Below, one piece after another: positions 38,504 to 47,288 of a DNA stretch of 64,000 nucleotides (its first letter is position 1; each line of letters begins with the position of its first letter). Location of the stretch: the NCBI GenBank assembly GCA_008933805.1, contig WBUH01000008.1, forward strand, positions 62,001 to 126,000, written 5' to 3'. A program made the translations under genes and the position numbers. The notes under the pieces were generated by a model, which did not search any database, had not been told where the DNA came from, and was given only the letters and a program-made list of their open reading frames with translations. Source of the stretch: Bacteroidota bacterium (lineage in GTDB: Bacteria > Bacteroidota > Bacteroidia > UBA8524).

Positions 38504-40873
38504 TCAGGCCACTTCACTAAGCAACGCCGTGATTTTTTCATACAACAAATGCTGGTCGATGGGTTTAGTCATAAAATCATTAACCCCCAAGCTCCTAACT
38601 TTATGTTTTGCTTCGTCTGTTGTATCGGCAGTAACTGCTATAATAGGTATCCTGCTGTTCTCTTCCCCCACCTCTCCGTTCCGTATCCTTTCAGAGGCTT
38701 CGTAACCATCCATCACAGGCATTTGCAAGTCCATCAATACAATATCATAACGTTTTGCCACCAACTCTTCTAAAGCAATGCTGCCATCAAACGCAAACTC
38801 AATCTCCGTATTCTCCCACCTCGAAAGAATAGTCTTCATGATAAAGCGATTCACATCGTTATCTTCCACTATTAAAATCCTCGCTCCCATCAAATCAAAA
38901 GTATCTTTAGGATACTTTGCCTTCTCTGCTTTAGGTTCAACAAAAACAACCTCGTAAGGCAAAGTAACAGTGCAACAAGTCCCTTTATTCACCTCGCTTT
39001 CAATAATCACAGTACCGCCATGAAGGTCGACCAATTTTTTGACGATAGACAAACCGAGTCCCAAACCGCCAAATTTGCGTTTGTTATCTATACTCTCTTG
39101 GATAAAACTATTAAACACTGTGTCCATCTTATCTTTGGGAATCCCAACACCCGTATCGCTTACCTTTATTACCAACTCGGCAGTGTTATTCCCTGTACTT
39201 TTTTGAAACACCTCAAATCGTATCTCACCTAAATTGGTAAACTTAATGGCATTACTCAGCAAGCTGTTTATAATCTGACCCAGCCTAGCCGCATCACCTC
39301 TAAAGTGTTTCGGTAAATCCGTAGCGGGTTTGTAAGTAAATACCAAACCCTTGTGCATGGCTTGCATTGCTACACTATTCTGGGTTTGCAACAACACTTG
39401 CGCGGGCTCAAACACCTCGTCGGTCAAACTCAATTCCCCTTTTTCAATCCTTGAGAAATCAAGAATATCACTCACCGAATTCAACAAACTCACCGATGCG
39501 TTTTTAATGACTTCAAAATTGCCTTTAATCTTTGCATCCTGCACCTCTTTGAGCATCACATCCGTAACACCCATGATTGCATTCAATGGTGTACGCAACT
39601 CGTGGCTCATGTTCGACATGAAATAGGTTTTCAAATCGTTCATCTCCTCTGAGCGTTTCAATGCCAACGCTTGTATTGTTTCTTTTTCTGTACGCAACAA
39701 CCTGATGCGGTTTGCCATAGAGAGGGATAAAAAAACAATTTCTAAGCCCGTGCCAATTTTAGTGCTGTTTTCAGTAATAAAGGTGCCGGGTAATGCTCCA
39801 AAATTTTTGAGTATGAAAATGATGAACCCCATTACCAAACAAAATATACCAATGGCAAAGAAAATATCAACTTTTTGCTTAGCCAGCCAAAGTGTAGTTA
39901 CGCTTATTAAAACAAGCACAAGAATAGAAAAACCTACTAAATTGGCACACGGGTAGCTGTATTGCAACGCGGTATTGCCCAAGAAAGGCATTATTATCAA
40001 CGCCCCACTTAGTAAATACAAAATGTTATAGGCTTTTGTAAGCTTTACATACTGCTGCTTAATGACTAAGAAACTAAATGCGTATCTGCCTAAAAAGTAT
40101 GACGATAACCCGGCGGTGATAATAATAGAGCGCGAATAAAACCAACCGCTTTGGGGCATAACGTATTGAAAGAACAACCCATCTATAGAAAACTGCAAAA
40201 GCCCGATAAACAACACATACAAACCATAATACAAAAAGCTGTTGTCGCGCAAACCGATATAAAAAAACAGGTACGTAATGGCCGCTAACAATAGCACCCC
40301 GTAAAACAAACCAAAAAACAATTGGTAGCTGTCATTATCAGCAATAAAAGCATCGGGGGTATATAAACGCAAAGGCAGGTCAAGCACTTCGCCGTCACTT
40401 TTACAATGGATAAACAGATTTTGCGTTTGCCCGGGTTTAAGAGTTAATTTAAATATGGTTTTGCGGTGAGGAAATGTACGATTATCAAAAGGGATTGCAT
40501 CACCTGAATGCTGTACAACAGTATCTCCGGTGGATGATACCACATACAAATCAACAATATCAGTAATAGGCCGGGCGGTTTCAAGATAGTAGATTGCCTC
40601 GTCCGTGGTCGAATTTTTTATTGCGGTTTTAATCCAAAAATGATGATTTGTGAAACTTGCCTCCTTCGACCATCCGCTAAGCGGAACGAAATCGAGGGAT
40701 TTTTTGCCGCTAACAACATCAAAAAAATTGAGTTCTTTATCGTACGCATCAGCTACCGATGCCGAAGTCTCCAATGAAATAATTCCGTTACCGGGTGCTG
40801 TGCCTACCTCTACAGGTTGAGCTACGCCCAACACTACACAAAGTAGTACTAAAGAAAGTAAAGTAAGTCTCAT
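38504..40873 (-). CDS. Hybrid sensor histidine kinase: 7TMR-DISM extracellular and 7TM domains, HisKA, HATPase, receiver
   Basis: A 789-residue hybrid kinase. A signal peptide (1-19) is followed by a 7TMR-DISM extracellular beta domain (about 40-175: FWIKTAIKN, YYLETARP) and seven membrane helices (about 184-390). A short coiled linker leads to HisKA with phospho-acceptor His424 (MSNMSHELRTPLNAIMG). The HATPase domain follows with N box SLLSNAIKFTN and G boxes DTGVGIP and GGLGLGLSI, then a C-terminal receiver with Asp715 in IVLMDLQMPVMDGYE and Lys in FMTKPID. The 7TMR-DISM module is thought to bind carbohydrate-like ligands. There is no separate regulator or Hpt gene nearby, so the output partner is elsewhere. 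Transcribed alone. Confidence 0.94.
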   Translation of the reverse strand: MRLTLLSLVLLCVVLGVAQPVEVGTAPGNGIISLETSASVADAYDKELNFFDVVSGKKSLDFVPLSGWSKEASFTNHHFWIKTAIKNSTTDEAIYYLETARPITDIVDLYVVSSTGDTVVQHSGDAIPFDNRTFPHRKTIFKLTLKPGQTQNLFIHCKSDGEVLDLPLRLYTPDAFIADNDSYQLFFGLFYGVLLLAAITYLFFYIGLRDNSFLYYGLYVLFIGLLQFSIDGLFFQYVMPQSGWFYSRSIIITAGLSSYFLGRYAFSFLVIKQQYVKLTKAYNILYLLSGALIIMPFLGNTALQYSYPCANLVGFSILVLVLISVTTLWLAKQKVDIFFAIGIFCLVMGFIIFILKNFGALPGTFITENSTKIGTGLEIVFLSLSMANRIRLLRTEKETIQALALKRSEEMNDLKTYFMSNMSHELRTPLNAIMGVTDVMLKEVQDAKIKGNFEVIKNASVSLLNSVSDILDFSRIEKGELSLTDEVFEPAQVLLQTQNSVAMQAMHKGLVFTYKPATDLPKHFRGDAARLGQIINSLLSNAIKFTNLGEIRFEVFQKSTGNNTAELVIKVSDTGVGIPKDKMDTVFNSFIQESIDNKRKFGGLGLGLSIVKKLVDLHGGTVIIESEVNKGTCCTVTLPYEVVFVEPKAEKAKYPKDTFDLMGARILIVEDNDVNRFIMKTILSRWENTEIEFAFDGSIALEELVAKRYDIVLMDLQMPVMDGYEASERIRNGEVGEENSRIPIIAVTADTTDEAKHKVRSLGVNDFMTKPIDQHLLYEKITALLSEVA

Positions 40874-40948
40874 CCGTATAAGTTAGTTTAATAACCATTA
40901 ACATACGAATAGGACAAAAGATTGGTTTTGAGGCGTAAAAGCCGACAA

Positions 40949-41935
40949 CTATTTTGCGTAAATCTCGCGCAAGCCCACCATACGGCCAACTTCGGGGTCC
41001 CAAACTTTTAGCTTAAGACACTGAATAATATCTTTAGGCCACAGCGAGGTTACCTTGGCATACTCCTGAAATTCCGGCATTTCATTATACACCTGTGGTA
41101 GTTTATAAAACGGTATGCGGGGATTAGTATGGTGGATATGATGGTATCCGATATTCCCAGTAAACCAATTCATTATTGGGCTAAGTTTCATGAAACTTGA
41201 CGAATTGAGTGCAGCATCGATATACGACCAATTGCGGGCATCTTGAAAAGTAGCAGTAGGAAAATTATGCTGAGCATAAAACAGGTAAGAGCCCATTGCT
41301 CCGGCAATCAAACTGGGCAATAAAAAGCCTAAGACAGCACTTTCCCAACCAAATAAAAAGTACACACCGAAGAAAATACCATAGTGGTATAACAAGGCAG
41401 GAATGGCATCCCAGTGTTTATCAGGGCTACGCATAAGCGTACGCACGCACATACCGTATGCAAAGGTGAAAATATACCCCGTAAGCAAGGTTAACGGGTG
41501 GCGGATAAACAAGTATATCAATTGGTCTTTCTTAGATGCTTCTAAGAACTTTTGTTTGGTTACAATAGGAAATGAACCAATGCTGGATGAGTAAAGTTTT
41601 GAATTGTGTTGGTGATGATAATCGTGCGACCTGCGCCAAACGCTAACGGGTGCCAACATATGGAAGCCAAAAAATGTAAACATTACTTTGGCGATAAATG
41701 AATCGTGCAGAATGGTATTGTGCAGGTAATCGTGATAGATAATAAAAGCTCTGGCAAGTATTAGTCCCGATAATGTGCCAAAAAACAACTGTATGGCCCA
41801 ATGTGAGGGATAAATGCCTGCTACATACGAAGCAGTTAACAATGAAAAAGTTGATACTGTGTGGACCCAGCTTTGTTTTCGGTCTTCTTTAGCGTATTTT
41901 TTGGTGGCCAGTATTAGGTCGTTACCAATCTTCAT
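40949..41935 (-). CDS. Fatty acid desaturase family protein
   Basis: A 328-residue membrane di-iron desaturase. Three His boxes are visible: HDYLH (about 68-72), HDYHHQH (about 104) and HHIHH (about 265), with hydrophobic helices between them. It should introduce a double bond into acyl chains of membrane lipid or acyl-CoA/ACP using O2. Regiochemistry cannot be assigned. The ATG at 41935 (MKIGNDLI) is chosen over an in-frame TTG 18 nt upstream. It lies 30 bp after an acyltransferase gene on the same strand; both act on lipids and are probably co-transcribed. Confidence 0.88.
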   Translation of the reverse strand: MKIGNDLILATKKYAKEDRKQSWVHTVSTFSLLTASYVAGIYPSHWAIQLFFGTLSGLILARAFIIYHDYLHNTILHDSFIAKVMFTFFGFHMLAPVSVWRRSHDYHHQHNSKLYSSSIGSFPIVTKQKFLEASKKDQLIYLFIRHPLTLLTGYIFTFAYGMCVRTLMRSPDKHWDAIPALLYHYGIFFGVYFLFGWESAVLGFLLPSLIAGAMGSYLFYAQHNFPTATFQDARNWSYIDAALNSSSFMKLSPIMNWFTGNIGYHHIHHTNPRIPFYKLPQVYNEMPEFQEYAKVTSLWPKDIIQCLKLKVWDPEVGRMVGLREIYAK

Positions 41936-41950
41936 TCTATAAATTTGTTG

Positions 41951-41958
41951 CAAATATA
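41951..41958 (-). promoter_or_regulatory. Possible -7 box before the desaturase
   Basis: It reads TATATTTG on the minus strand, 15 nt before the desaturase ATG and within the 30-bp gap after the acyltransferase. No -33 TTG is present. It could be an internal promoter allowing separate desaturase expression, or chance in AT-rich DNA. Confidence 0.3.
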
Positions 41959-41965
41959 TTGTAAA

Positions 41966-42835
41966 TCAGTTAGTTCTTTTGTGTTTCCAGCGACGGTGCG
42001 TCCACAGCCATATCTCAGGATTTTCAATAATATCCTTTTCTAAGCGTTTTGTGTGCAATTCCGAAATTTCATTTTCACTGGTAAGCTCCGGTTTCTCAAC
42101 CAGCAGTTCACACTCCATGGTATATTTTCCGCGTTTAGGCCGCTTAATCGAAAGATAAATTACCGGGTACTTAAACTTTTGGGCAATCTTTTCAGTACCG
42201 GGAAACACAGGTGTATCTTGGTTCAAAAAAGTGGTCCAATAAGCACCGCTGGGTTGTGGAGTTTGATCGGCAATAAAAGCCGTAGCCGTCAACTCTCCCC
42301 TGTCTCTTACCATTCCCCTCAGCACTTCGCTCATGGCATACAGACGGTTGCCCAACCTAGTACGCATATGAACGATAAGATTGTTAAAATTCTTATTACT
42401 CAACGGATGGTAAATAACATACAAACGATGGTAGGGAAGCAATGAAAACCTTGCTCCGCCAAGCTCCCAGTTTCCTAAGTGCCCCATTACAATAATTACA
42501 CTCTGCTTTTGGTTGCTGTACTTTTCAAACAACGAAGGGTCGTCAAAAGATATGTGTTTGCGCAACGCCTTCTCGCCAATGGTAAGTGTTTTAAGTGTTT
42601 CAACTATCAAATCGCAGAAAAACGCATAAAACTTATACATAATGGCCTTTAACTCCGCCTCACTTTTCTCAGGAAATGAGTTTTTGAGATTCTGGTACAC
42701 TACCTTCTTTCGGTAGCCCGTAACCCTGTACACCACAAAAAATAAGAAATCTGAAATACCGTATAATGCCCAAAAAGGCAATAGCGAAAGCAGGTATAAC
42801 ACCGGAAGAAAAATGTAATATACTACGGCACCCAT
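41966..42835 (-). CDS. HtrB/LpxL-type lysophospholipid (lipid A) acyltransferase
   Basis: A 289-residue inner-membrane acyltransferase. An N-terminal membrane helix (about 5-25) anchors it. The catalytic HX4E motif is GHLGNWE, with His119 and Glu124. Downstream, IADQTP and the FFxG-like segment VFPGTEKIAQKFKYPVIY match the HtrB/MsbB family, which adds a secondary acyl chain to lipid A. In Bacteroidota some members act on ornithine or sphingolipid-type lipids, so the acceptor is open. Paired with a desaturase downstream. Confidence 0.9.
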   Translation of the reverse strand: MGAVVYYIFLPVLYLLSLLPFWALYGISDFLFFVVYRVTGYRKKVVYQNLKNSFPEKSEAELKAIMYKFYAFFCDLIVETLKTLTIGEKALRKHISFDDPSLFEKYSNQKQSVIIVMGHLGNWELGGARFSLLPYHRLYVIYHPLSNKNFNNLIVHMRTRLGNRLYAMSEVLRGMVRDRGELTATAFIADQTPQPSGAYWTTFLNQDTPVFPGTEKIAQKFKYPVIYLSIKRPKRGKYTMECELLVEKPELTSENEISELHTKRLEKDIIENPEIWLWTHRRWKHKRTN

Positions 42836-42925
42836 TGCACAAAAAAAATATTATTCAACAACTTTGCAAAATACTATTGCCCCTGGCACAAAACTACTCT
42901 TATATTTAACAACTTACGTAAGCCC

Positions 42926-43828
42926 ATGAATATACGTCATAAATCACTGTTTATAAGCCTTTCAGCTCTTTTGTTGGCCGCCTGTGCAGCTCCCAGAACC
43001 ATTAACCAATCAGGTAAAGTTACTCCAAAAGGAAACGTAGTTGCCGGTATGTCGTACACGGCCAATATACCCACACGTACAATTGGATTAATGGCCGACG
43101 TACTTGAGCAAAATGTAAAAGACCTTGCCAACAAAGACAGTATAACGCTTGATGAGAACTTTTACCGCATAAATAAAGCCGCTACGGCCTTTGCTGTTGA
43201 CCCTTTTGGCAGTGGTTACGATTTTTACTTGCGCGCCGGTATAGCTAACCGCTTTGAGTTGGGTTACAAAAGGGCAGGAAAAGCAAACGCATTTACAGGA
43301 CAGTATCAGTTTTTAGGACCTACCGGACAGATTGGCGAAAAACAAGAAGACAGGGTATATGGGAGCATTGCTTTGCAGTACTCGTGGCAAAACTATGAAC
43401 TACCCAGTTTTTTTAGTGAATTGCAAAGCCGTTTGGGCTATAAGTTTAAACGCAGCGACATACTGCTTCCTGTAATCTTTAGCGTATCGTTTGGTAACGA
43501 AGAGGAGTACGGCAGTCTTTCCTTTGGGGCAGCTATGGCCTATAGCCGCATTGTGTACACCACTTTGCCCGACAAGATTTTTGACGATAACAACAAACCC
43601 GTATTTGGCACCAGAAATACCGAAAGTTTTTTATCATTTGGCGGATTTGCAAATGCTAAAATAGGATACAAGTATGTGTACGTAGTTCCGGCAATGTCTA
43701 TCTTTTACCAAAACTACGGTACCTACAAATTATTAAATGACGAGGCCTTTTCATTCAAAGGGTTCACCATTGTTCCTTCCCTATCGCTGCAACTAAGGCT
43801 TAGCAAAGCCGACCTTAAATCAAAATAA
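42926..43828 (+). CDS. Putative outer-membrane lipoprotein of unknown function
   Basis: A 300-residue protein with a signal peptide and lipobox (LLAAC, Cys at about 20). After a short linker (NQSGKVTPKGNVVAGMSY) the sequence alternates polar and aromatic residues, with many Tyr/Phe-terminated strands (YDFYLRAGIANRFELGY, YGSIALQYSW, FLSFGGFANAKIGYKYVYV). This suggests a membrane beta-barrel or a beta-rich outer-membrane protein. I do not recognise a named family. Single gene; the convergent methyltransferase gene begins 7 bp after its stop. Confidence 0.72.
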   Translation: MNIRHKSLFISLSALLLAACAAPRTINQSGKVTPKGNVVAGMSYTANIPTRTIGLMADVLEQNVKDLANKDSITLDENFYRINKAATAFAVDPFGSGYDFYLRAGIANRFELGYKRAGKANAFTGQYQFLGPTGQIGEKQEDRVYGSIALQYSWQNYELPSFFSELQSRLGYKFKRSDILLPVIFSVSFGNEEEYGSLSFGAAMAYSRIVYTTLPDKIFDDNNKPVFGTRNTESFLSFGGFANAKIGYKYVYVVPAMSIFYQNYGTYKLLNDEAFSFKGFTIVPSLSLQLRLSKADLKSK

Positions 43829-43835
43829 GGGAAGC

Positions 43836-44435
43836 TTACTTCCTGCCAAACAGCTTAGGAAACAAGAAACCGGTGGCCTTTTTATACTCTGCGTAACCGC
43901 TCCCCATTTTACGTTTTAGCACCTCTTCCTCTACTGGAATCCTTACTACACATAATGCCGTAAACGGAACCAAAGCGCAAACACCTATCAGCCAGTTACC
44001 GGCCACAAGCGTGCACCCAAGCATAACCGTGTACACTGATGTGTATATGGGATGCCGCATATAACCATACACCGTTTCTTTAGCTAAATGAGGATTATGA
44101 CCGATTTCAGGCCCGCTCCACCAATTATCATCAAAATTGTCTTTAGAGATAAAAAACAACGCCAAACCCAACTGGTAAATAAACAGCCCCACAAAGCGCA
44201 CCACCGTTGATATACTCACATTTGCCCAATCTAACAGGTCGGAAGAAACATACAGTGCTTGCGGAACGGTAAAACCCAAAAGTGTGAGTATCAGCAGCAC
44301 AAAAGCTGACCGCCGTAAAGGTGTATTCAATTCAATACCGTCTTCCTGTCTTTTGTATTTTCTAAGGTACTTGCTAATAATCACTAAATACAAAAGCAAT
44401 AGCACCCCCGACAGGCCCTTGTAAAACCATTCCAT
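43836..44435 (-). CDS. ICMT/PEMT-like membrane methyltransferase
   Basis: A 199-residue integral membrane protein with about five hydrophobic helices. The C-terminal half carries the isoprenylcysteine carboxyl methyltransferase / phospholipid methyltransferase signature: GYMRHPIYTSVYTVMLG around residue 125, and RIPVEEEVLKRKMGSGYAEYKK near the end, which forms the SAM-binding site. The bacterial substrate is unknown; lipids or small thiols are possible. Monocistronic, convergent with the lipoprotein gene. Confidence 0.82.
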   Translation of the reverse strand: MEWFYKGLSGVLLLLYLVIISKYLRKYKRQEDGIELNTPLRRSAFVLLILTLLGFTVPQALYVSSDLLDWANVSISTVVRFVGLFIYQLGLALFFISKDNFDDNWWSGPEIGHNPHLAKETVYGYMRHPIYTSVYTVMLGCTLVAGNWLIGVCALVPFTALCVVRIPVEEEVLKRKMGSGYAEYKKATGFLFPKLFGRK

Positions 44436-44790
44436 AAAGTAAATTTTTACGTAAAAACTGAAAGGGAACGACTACACTTTCGGACTACCGAAAGAATGGA
44501 TGATAAAATGACGGCTTATAAAATATGGCGGCAGACTACCCCTGAACACAGGGGTATAAACAGGAATTTTATTCATACATACTAAAAATTAAACAATCCG
44601 CAGGCAAGTACGCATTTTAGCTGTTTACAATTGGTCTACGAAAAAAAATGACATTTGACTGACAATTAGAAATGACGGCACTTACAGCGTTTGATAAAGG
44701 CGATTGAAGAAAAAATGACAAAATATGACACTAATTTTACAGAACTTGCCTACAATTATAAGATTTATTCTTACTAATTGTAAACAATCC

Positions 44791-44820
44791 AAAGGTGCAA
44801 CTCATACTTGCACCTTTTTT
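44791..44820 (+). terminator. Orphan intrinsic terminator inside a divergent intergenic region
   Basis: A 10-bp stem AAAGGTGCAA / TTGCACCTTT with a 7-nt loop CTCATAC, directly followed by TTT on the plus strand. Both neighbouring annotated genes are transcribed away from it, so it must end some other plus-strand transcript: a small RNA, a leader peptide or an attenuated upstream start. Confidence 0.7.
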
Positions 44821-44890
44821 ATTTTCAACAGCTTACACACAACCAAACTTCGCTATAGTCACTGCTGACCCGATAAGTAACCAAAAATTA

Positions 44891-44909
44891 ATTTGGAATT
44901 AATCTAAAT
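44891..44909. promoter_or_regulatory. 19-bp palindrome overlapping the -33 element (Fur-family-like operator)
   Basis: ATTTGGAATTAATCTAAAT is an imperfect 19-bp palindrome; 14 of the 18 non-central positions are symmetric. Its length, A/T-rich centre and GAAT/ATC core resemble Fur/PerR-family operators. It covers the TTTG of the promoter, so a bound repressor would block RNA polymerase. Downstream genes (imelysin-like protein, TonB receptor) fit iron control. The assignment to Fur is inference. Confidence 0.45.
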
Positions 44910-44922
44910 AAACATAAGTTTG
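44892..44922 (+). promoter_or_regulatory. Promoter of the DUF4856-imelysin-carboxylase-TonB receptor operon
   Basis: TTTG (44892-44895), a 19-nt spacer and TAAGTTTG (44915-44922) match the Bacteroidota consensus TTTG-N17-23-TAnnTTTG exactly. The 5' leader to the ATG at 44972 would be about 43 nt. Confidence 0.7.
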
Positions 44923-44971
44923 CGACCACAAAAAAATTACTTAAAACCACAATTCTTTAAATATCAACGCA

Positions 44972-46111
44972 ATGAATAAAAAAACAGGGTTACTAAGCGT
45001 ATTAGCTGCTTGCCTACTTTTGGCAACTTCTTGTAAAAAAGACGATGATTCAAACGATACAAAAGCATCACTATCCATTCCTTCAAGCTATGTATCCGCT
45101 GATTACGCTGCAAACGTAACCACTGAAACAGCTCTTAAAACCCAACTTAGTGGTTTAAGCACTTACATGAAAACTGCTGAAAGCGGAACAACTGCATTAG
45201 ACCTTGCGACTCTTAAAGATAAATTCAGTACAGGCGCTACAGGGTTAAAAAATGTAACCGGAGCTTATTACATCACCCGTATCGAAAACGATTGGTTCCC
45301 AGTGATGGTTGCTGCAAGCGCCAACACTTATGACCCTGCAAACGGAGCAACTGCTACTAATGGAGGTTCATTTGGAAACCGTTTGGTTGATAAAGGAGCA
45401 AAAGAGAACTTACAAGAAATTGAAAAAGGTTTGTATGCTGCAGCCTTGTATAATCACCTTGTAACTGTGAGCGAAGGCACACTAAACCAAGCTGCCGTTG
45501 ATAAAATGATTAGCGTAGTAGGTGCAAGCCCTGCTTTCCCAAACACTAATACTGCTGCAAACACAAACAGCCCCGATGCATTATTGGCATTGTACATGGC
45601 TCGTCGTGATAAAAACGACGGAGCAGGCTTTTATGGTCAAATGAAAGCTAACTTTTTGAAGTTGCAAGCTGCCGTAAAAGCGGGAGCAGATTATAATACT
45701 GAGAAAAACGAAGCGATTGCCGCTATTAAACTAAACATTGAAAAAGGCTTGATGGCTACCGCCGTTAACTACGGATATGCTGCAATTACAAAGTTCTCAA
45801 CTACCAACCCTCCTGTAACAACCCTTTCAGGCGGTTTGCACGATTTGGGTGAAGCTATCGGCTTTATACACGGGTTTAAGGCAGTTGCCCAACAACACCG
45901 CAAAATTACCGACGCACAGATTGACGAGATACTTGCACTGCTAAACGCTCCTGTTAATGCAGATGCTACCGTATATAAATTTATTACCGAAGGTGCTTCT
46001 GAACTGCAAAGGATTACACAAGCCCTGGCCAAAATTAAAGCGGTATATGGCTTTACCGATGCAGAGATGAACGACTTTAAACAAAACTGGATTTCAGTTC
46101 AAGGTCGTTAA
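44972..46111 (+). CDS. DUF4856 lipoprotein
   Basis: A 379-residue lipoprotein with lipobox LATSC (Cys21) followed by an acidic/Lys linker (KKDDDSND). The body is largely alpha-helical. DUF4856-type signatures include the N-terminal YVSADYAANV segment, LVDKGAKENLQEIEKGLYAAALYNHL, and a C-terminal GGLHDLGEAIGFIHGFK with a conserved His. The family is restricted to Bacteroidota-like genomes, has no known reaction, and typically sits beside imelysin and TonB receptor genes, as here. It is the first gene of the operon. I infer a surface or periplasmic role in metal acquisition. Confidence 0.82.
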   Translation: MNKKTGLLSVLAACLLLATSCKKDDDSNDTKASLSIPSSYVSADYAANVTTETALKTQLSGLSTYMKTAESGTTALDLATLKDKFSTGATGLKNVTGAYYITRIENDWFPVMVAASANTYDPANGATATNGGSFGNRLVDKGAKENLQEIEKGLYAAALYNHLVTVSEGTLNQAAVDKMISVVGASPAFPNTNTAANTNSPDALLALYMARRDKNDGAGFYGQMKANFLKLQAAVKAGADYNTEKNEAIAAIKLNIEKGLMATAVNYGYAAITKFSTTNPPVTTLSGGLHDLGEAIGFIHGFKAVAQQHRKITDAQIDEILALLNAPVNADATVYKFITEGASELQRITQALAKIKAVYGFTDAEMNDFKQNWISVQGR

Positions 46112-46114
46112 TAG

Positions 46115-46166
46115 TATTTTTGCACTTTATTAGTCCCATCCCGTTAGGTAATCCCTGATGGGATGG
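46115..46166 (+). promoter_or_regulatory. Intercistronic -7 box and stem-loop between the DUF4856 and imelysin genes
   Basis: TATTTTTG (46115-46122) matches TAnnTTTG. It is followed by two alternative 7-bp stems formed by TCCCATCCC (46134-46142) and GATGGGATGG (46157-46166). There is no T-run, so it is more likely a processing or partial-attenuation element, or RNA stabiliser, than a full terminator. No -33 TTG is visible. Confidence 0.4.
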
Positions 46167-46181
46167 ATTGTTTAAACACAG

Positions 46182-47288
46182 ATGAATTACAAAAGAATTG
46201 CGCTAAGGATGTTGTTGCCTGTAATAGCACTGCCAATGCTGTTTACAATGGGCTGTAAGGAGGATAATAACGATGGCAATACTGCCGGCAACTTTGACAG
46301 GAAGTTATTGCTTGAAAACTTTGCCGACAATATTATCATCCCATATTGGGGAAAGATGAAAACGGCTACAGATGCACTTAGCACCGCAGCCGATGCACTA
46401 ATTGCAACCCCAAACACAAGCACCTTGCAAGCTACCCAAACAGCTTGGACAAATGCTTACACTGCTTGGTTGTACTGTAATTCATTTAACTACGGCCCGG
46501 GTGAAAAACCGATTTTCGGGATGGTAAACGAAAATATTGGCACATGGCCTGTGAGTGCAGGGGTTGTAGAAAACCGCATTGCTGCTGCCGATTTTAAATT
46601 TGACGATTTTAGGCGTGACAGCAGGGGGTTGCTCACCGTTGAGTATTTGTTGTTTACCCCAACCGCCTTAGACTCGCTTACAGCCTCATCAAACCGCAGA
46701 CAATACCTACAAAAAGTAATCGCGGATATTAAAACATGGGTAGATGAAAACAACACCGGTTGGACTACCTACCGCAATGCTTTTGTTTCAAACACTGATA
46801 AATCAGCAGGAAGCCCTACATCAATGCTTTACAATGAGTTTGTAAAAAGCTTTGAGGCAATAAAGAACTTTAAGATTGCTGTACCGGGCGGCAAACGTGC
46901 CGGCCAAGCACAACCTGAACCCCACCTTTGCGAAGCCTATTACAGCGGCCAATCAATTAAATTTATCAAAGAACATTTTAAGGCCGTGGAGCAGATGTGG
47001 CGAGGTATTGGTGCCAACGGTACCGATGGAATAGGTTTTGATGATTACCTTGATAAAGTAACAGGGGGTGCTGCGCTAAAAACAGAAACACTTAAGCAGC
47101 TTACCGCAGTTAACAATGTAAACAAAGGATTTGCGGATAGTGAACTTCTTGCCCATTTAGTATTAACTGAGACCGGACGAATTGATACCCTGCATACTGA
47201 ATACCAAAAGATGACCCGCTTTTTTAAGAGCGACCTTTCATCATTGTTGGGCATAGCCATTACATACAGCAGCGGAGATGGCGATTAG
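46182..47288 (+). CDS. Imelysin-like lipoprotein
   Basis: A 368-residue lipoprotein (lipobox FTMGC, Cys25) of the imelysin / IrpA-like family (M75-like), alpha-helical proteins linked to iron uptake. Family marks are WTNAYTAWLYCNSFNYGPG (about 89-107), IGTWP (about 119-123) and RGLLTVEYLLF (about 148-158). The M75 motif GxHxxE reads G149-L-L151-T-V-E154, so the His is lost and Glu is kept. This argues against the proposed peptidase activity and for a binding role. The 3' end overlaps the next gene by 11 bp. Confidence 0.87.
   Translation: MNYKRIALRMLLPVIALPMLFTMGCKEDNNDGNTAGNFDRKLLLENFADNIIIPYWGKMKTATDALSTAADALIATPNTSTLQATQTAWTNAYTAWLYCNSFNYGPGEKPIFGMVNENIGTWPVSAGVVENRIAAADFKFDDFRRDSRGLLTVEYLLFTPTALDSLTASSNRRQYLQKVIADIKTWVDENNTGWTTYRNAFVSNTDKSAGSPTSMLYNEFVKSFEAIKNFKIAVPGGKRAGQAQPEPHLCEAYYSGQSIKFIKEHFKAVEQMWRGIGANGTDGIGFDDYLDKVTGGAALKTETLKQLTAVNNVNKGFADSELLAHLVLTETGRIDTLHTEYQKMTRFFKSDLSSLLGIAITYSSGDGD

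Larger units (their letters stand above)
44436..44971. other. 536-bp divergent intergenic region upstream of the carboxylase/TonB receptor operon
   Basis: It contains, left to right: a 25-codon open frame (44508-44585) and a 20-codon open frame (44715-44777), both starting ATG-ACN, of uncertain reality; a cluster of TGAC(A/T/G) repeats (44649, 44656, 44660, 44673, 44716 and 44726); an orphan terminator (44791-44820); and the palindrome plus promoter of the downstream operon (44891-44922). The remaining sequence, for example 44821-44890, shows nothing I can name. Confidence 0.6.

Noticed and set aside
44740-44755. Possible sigma-54 -24/-12 element (TTTACAG...TTGCC)
   Set aside because: It lacks the GG of the -24 box, and no activator gene is nearby.
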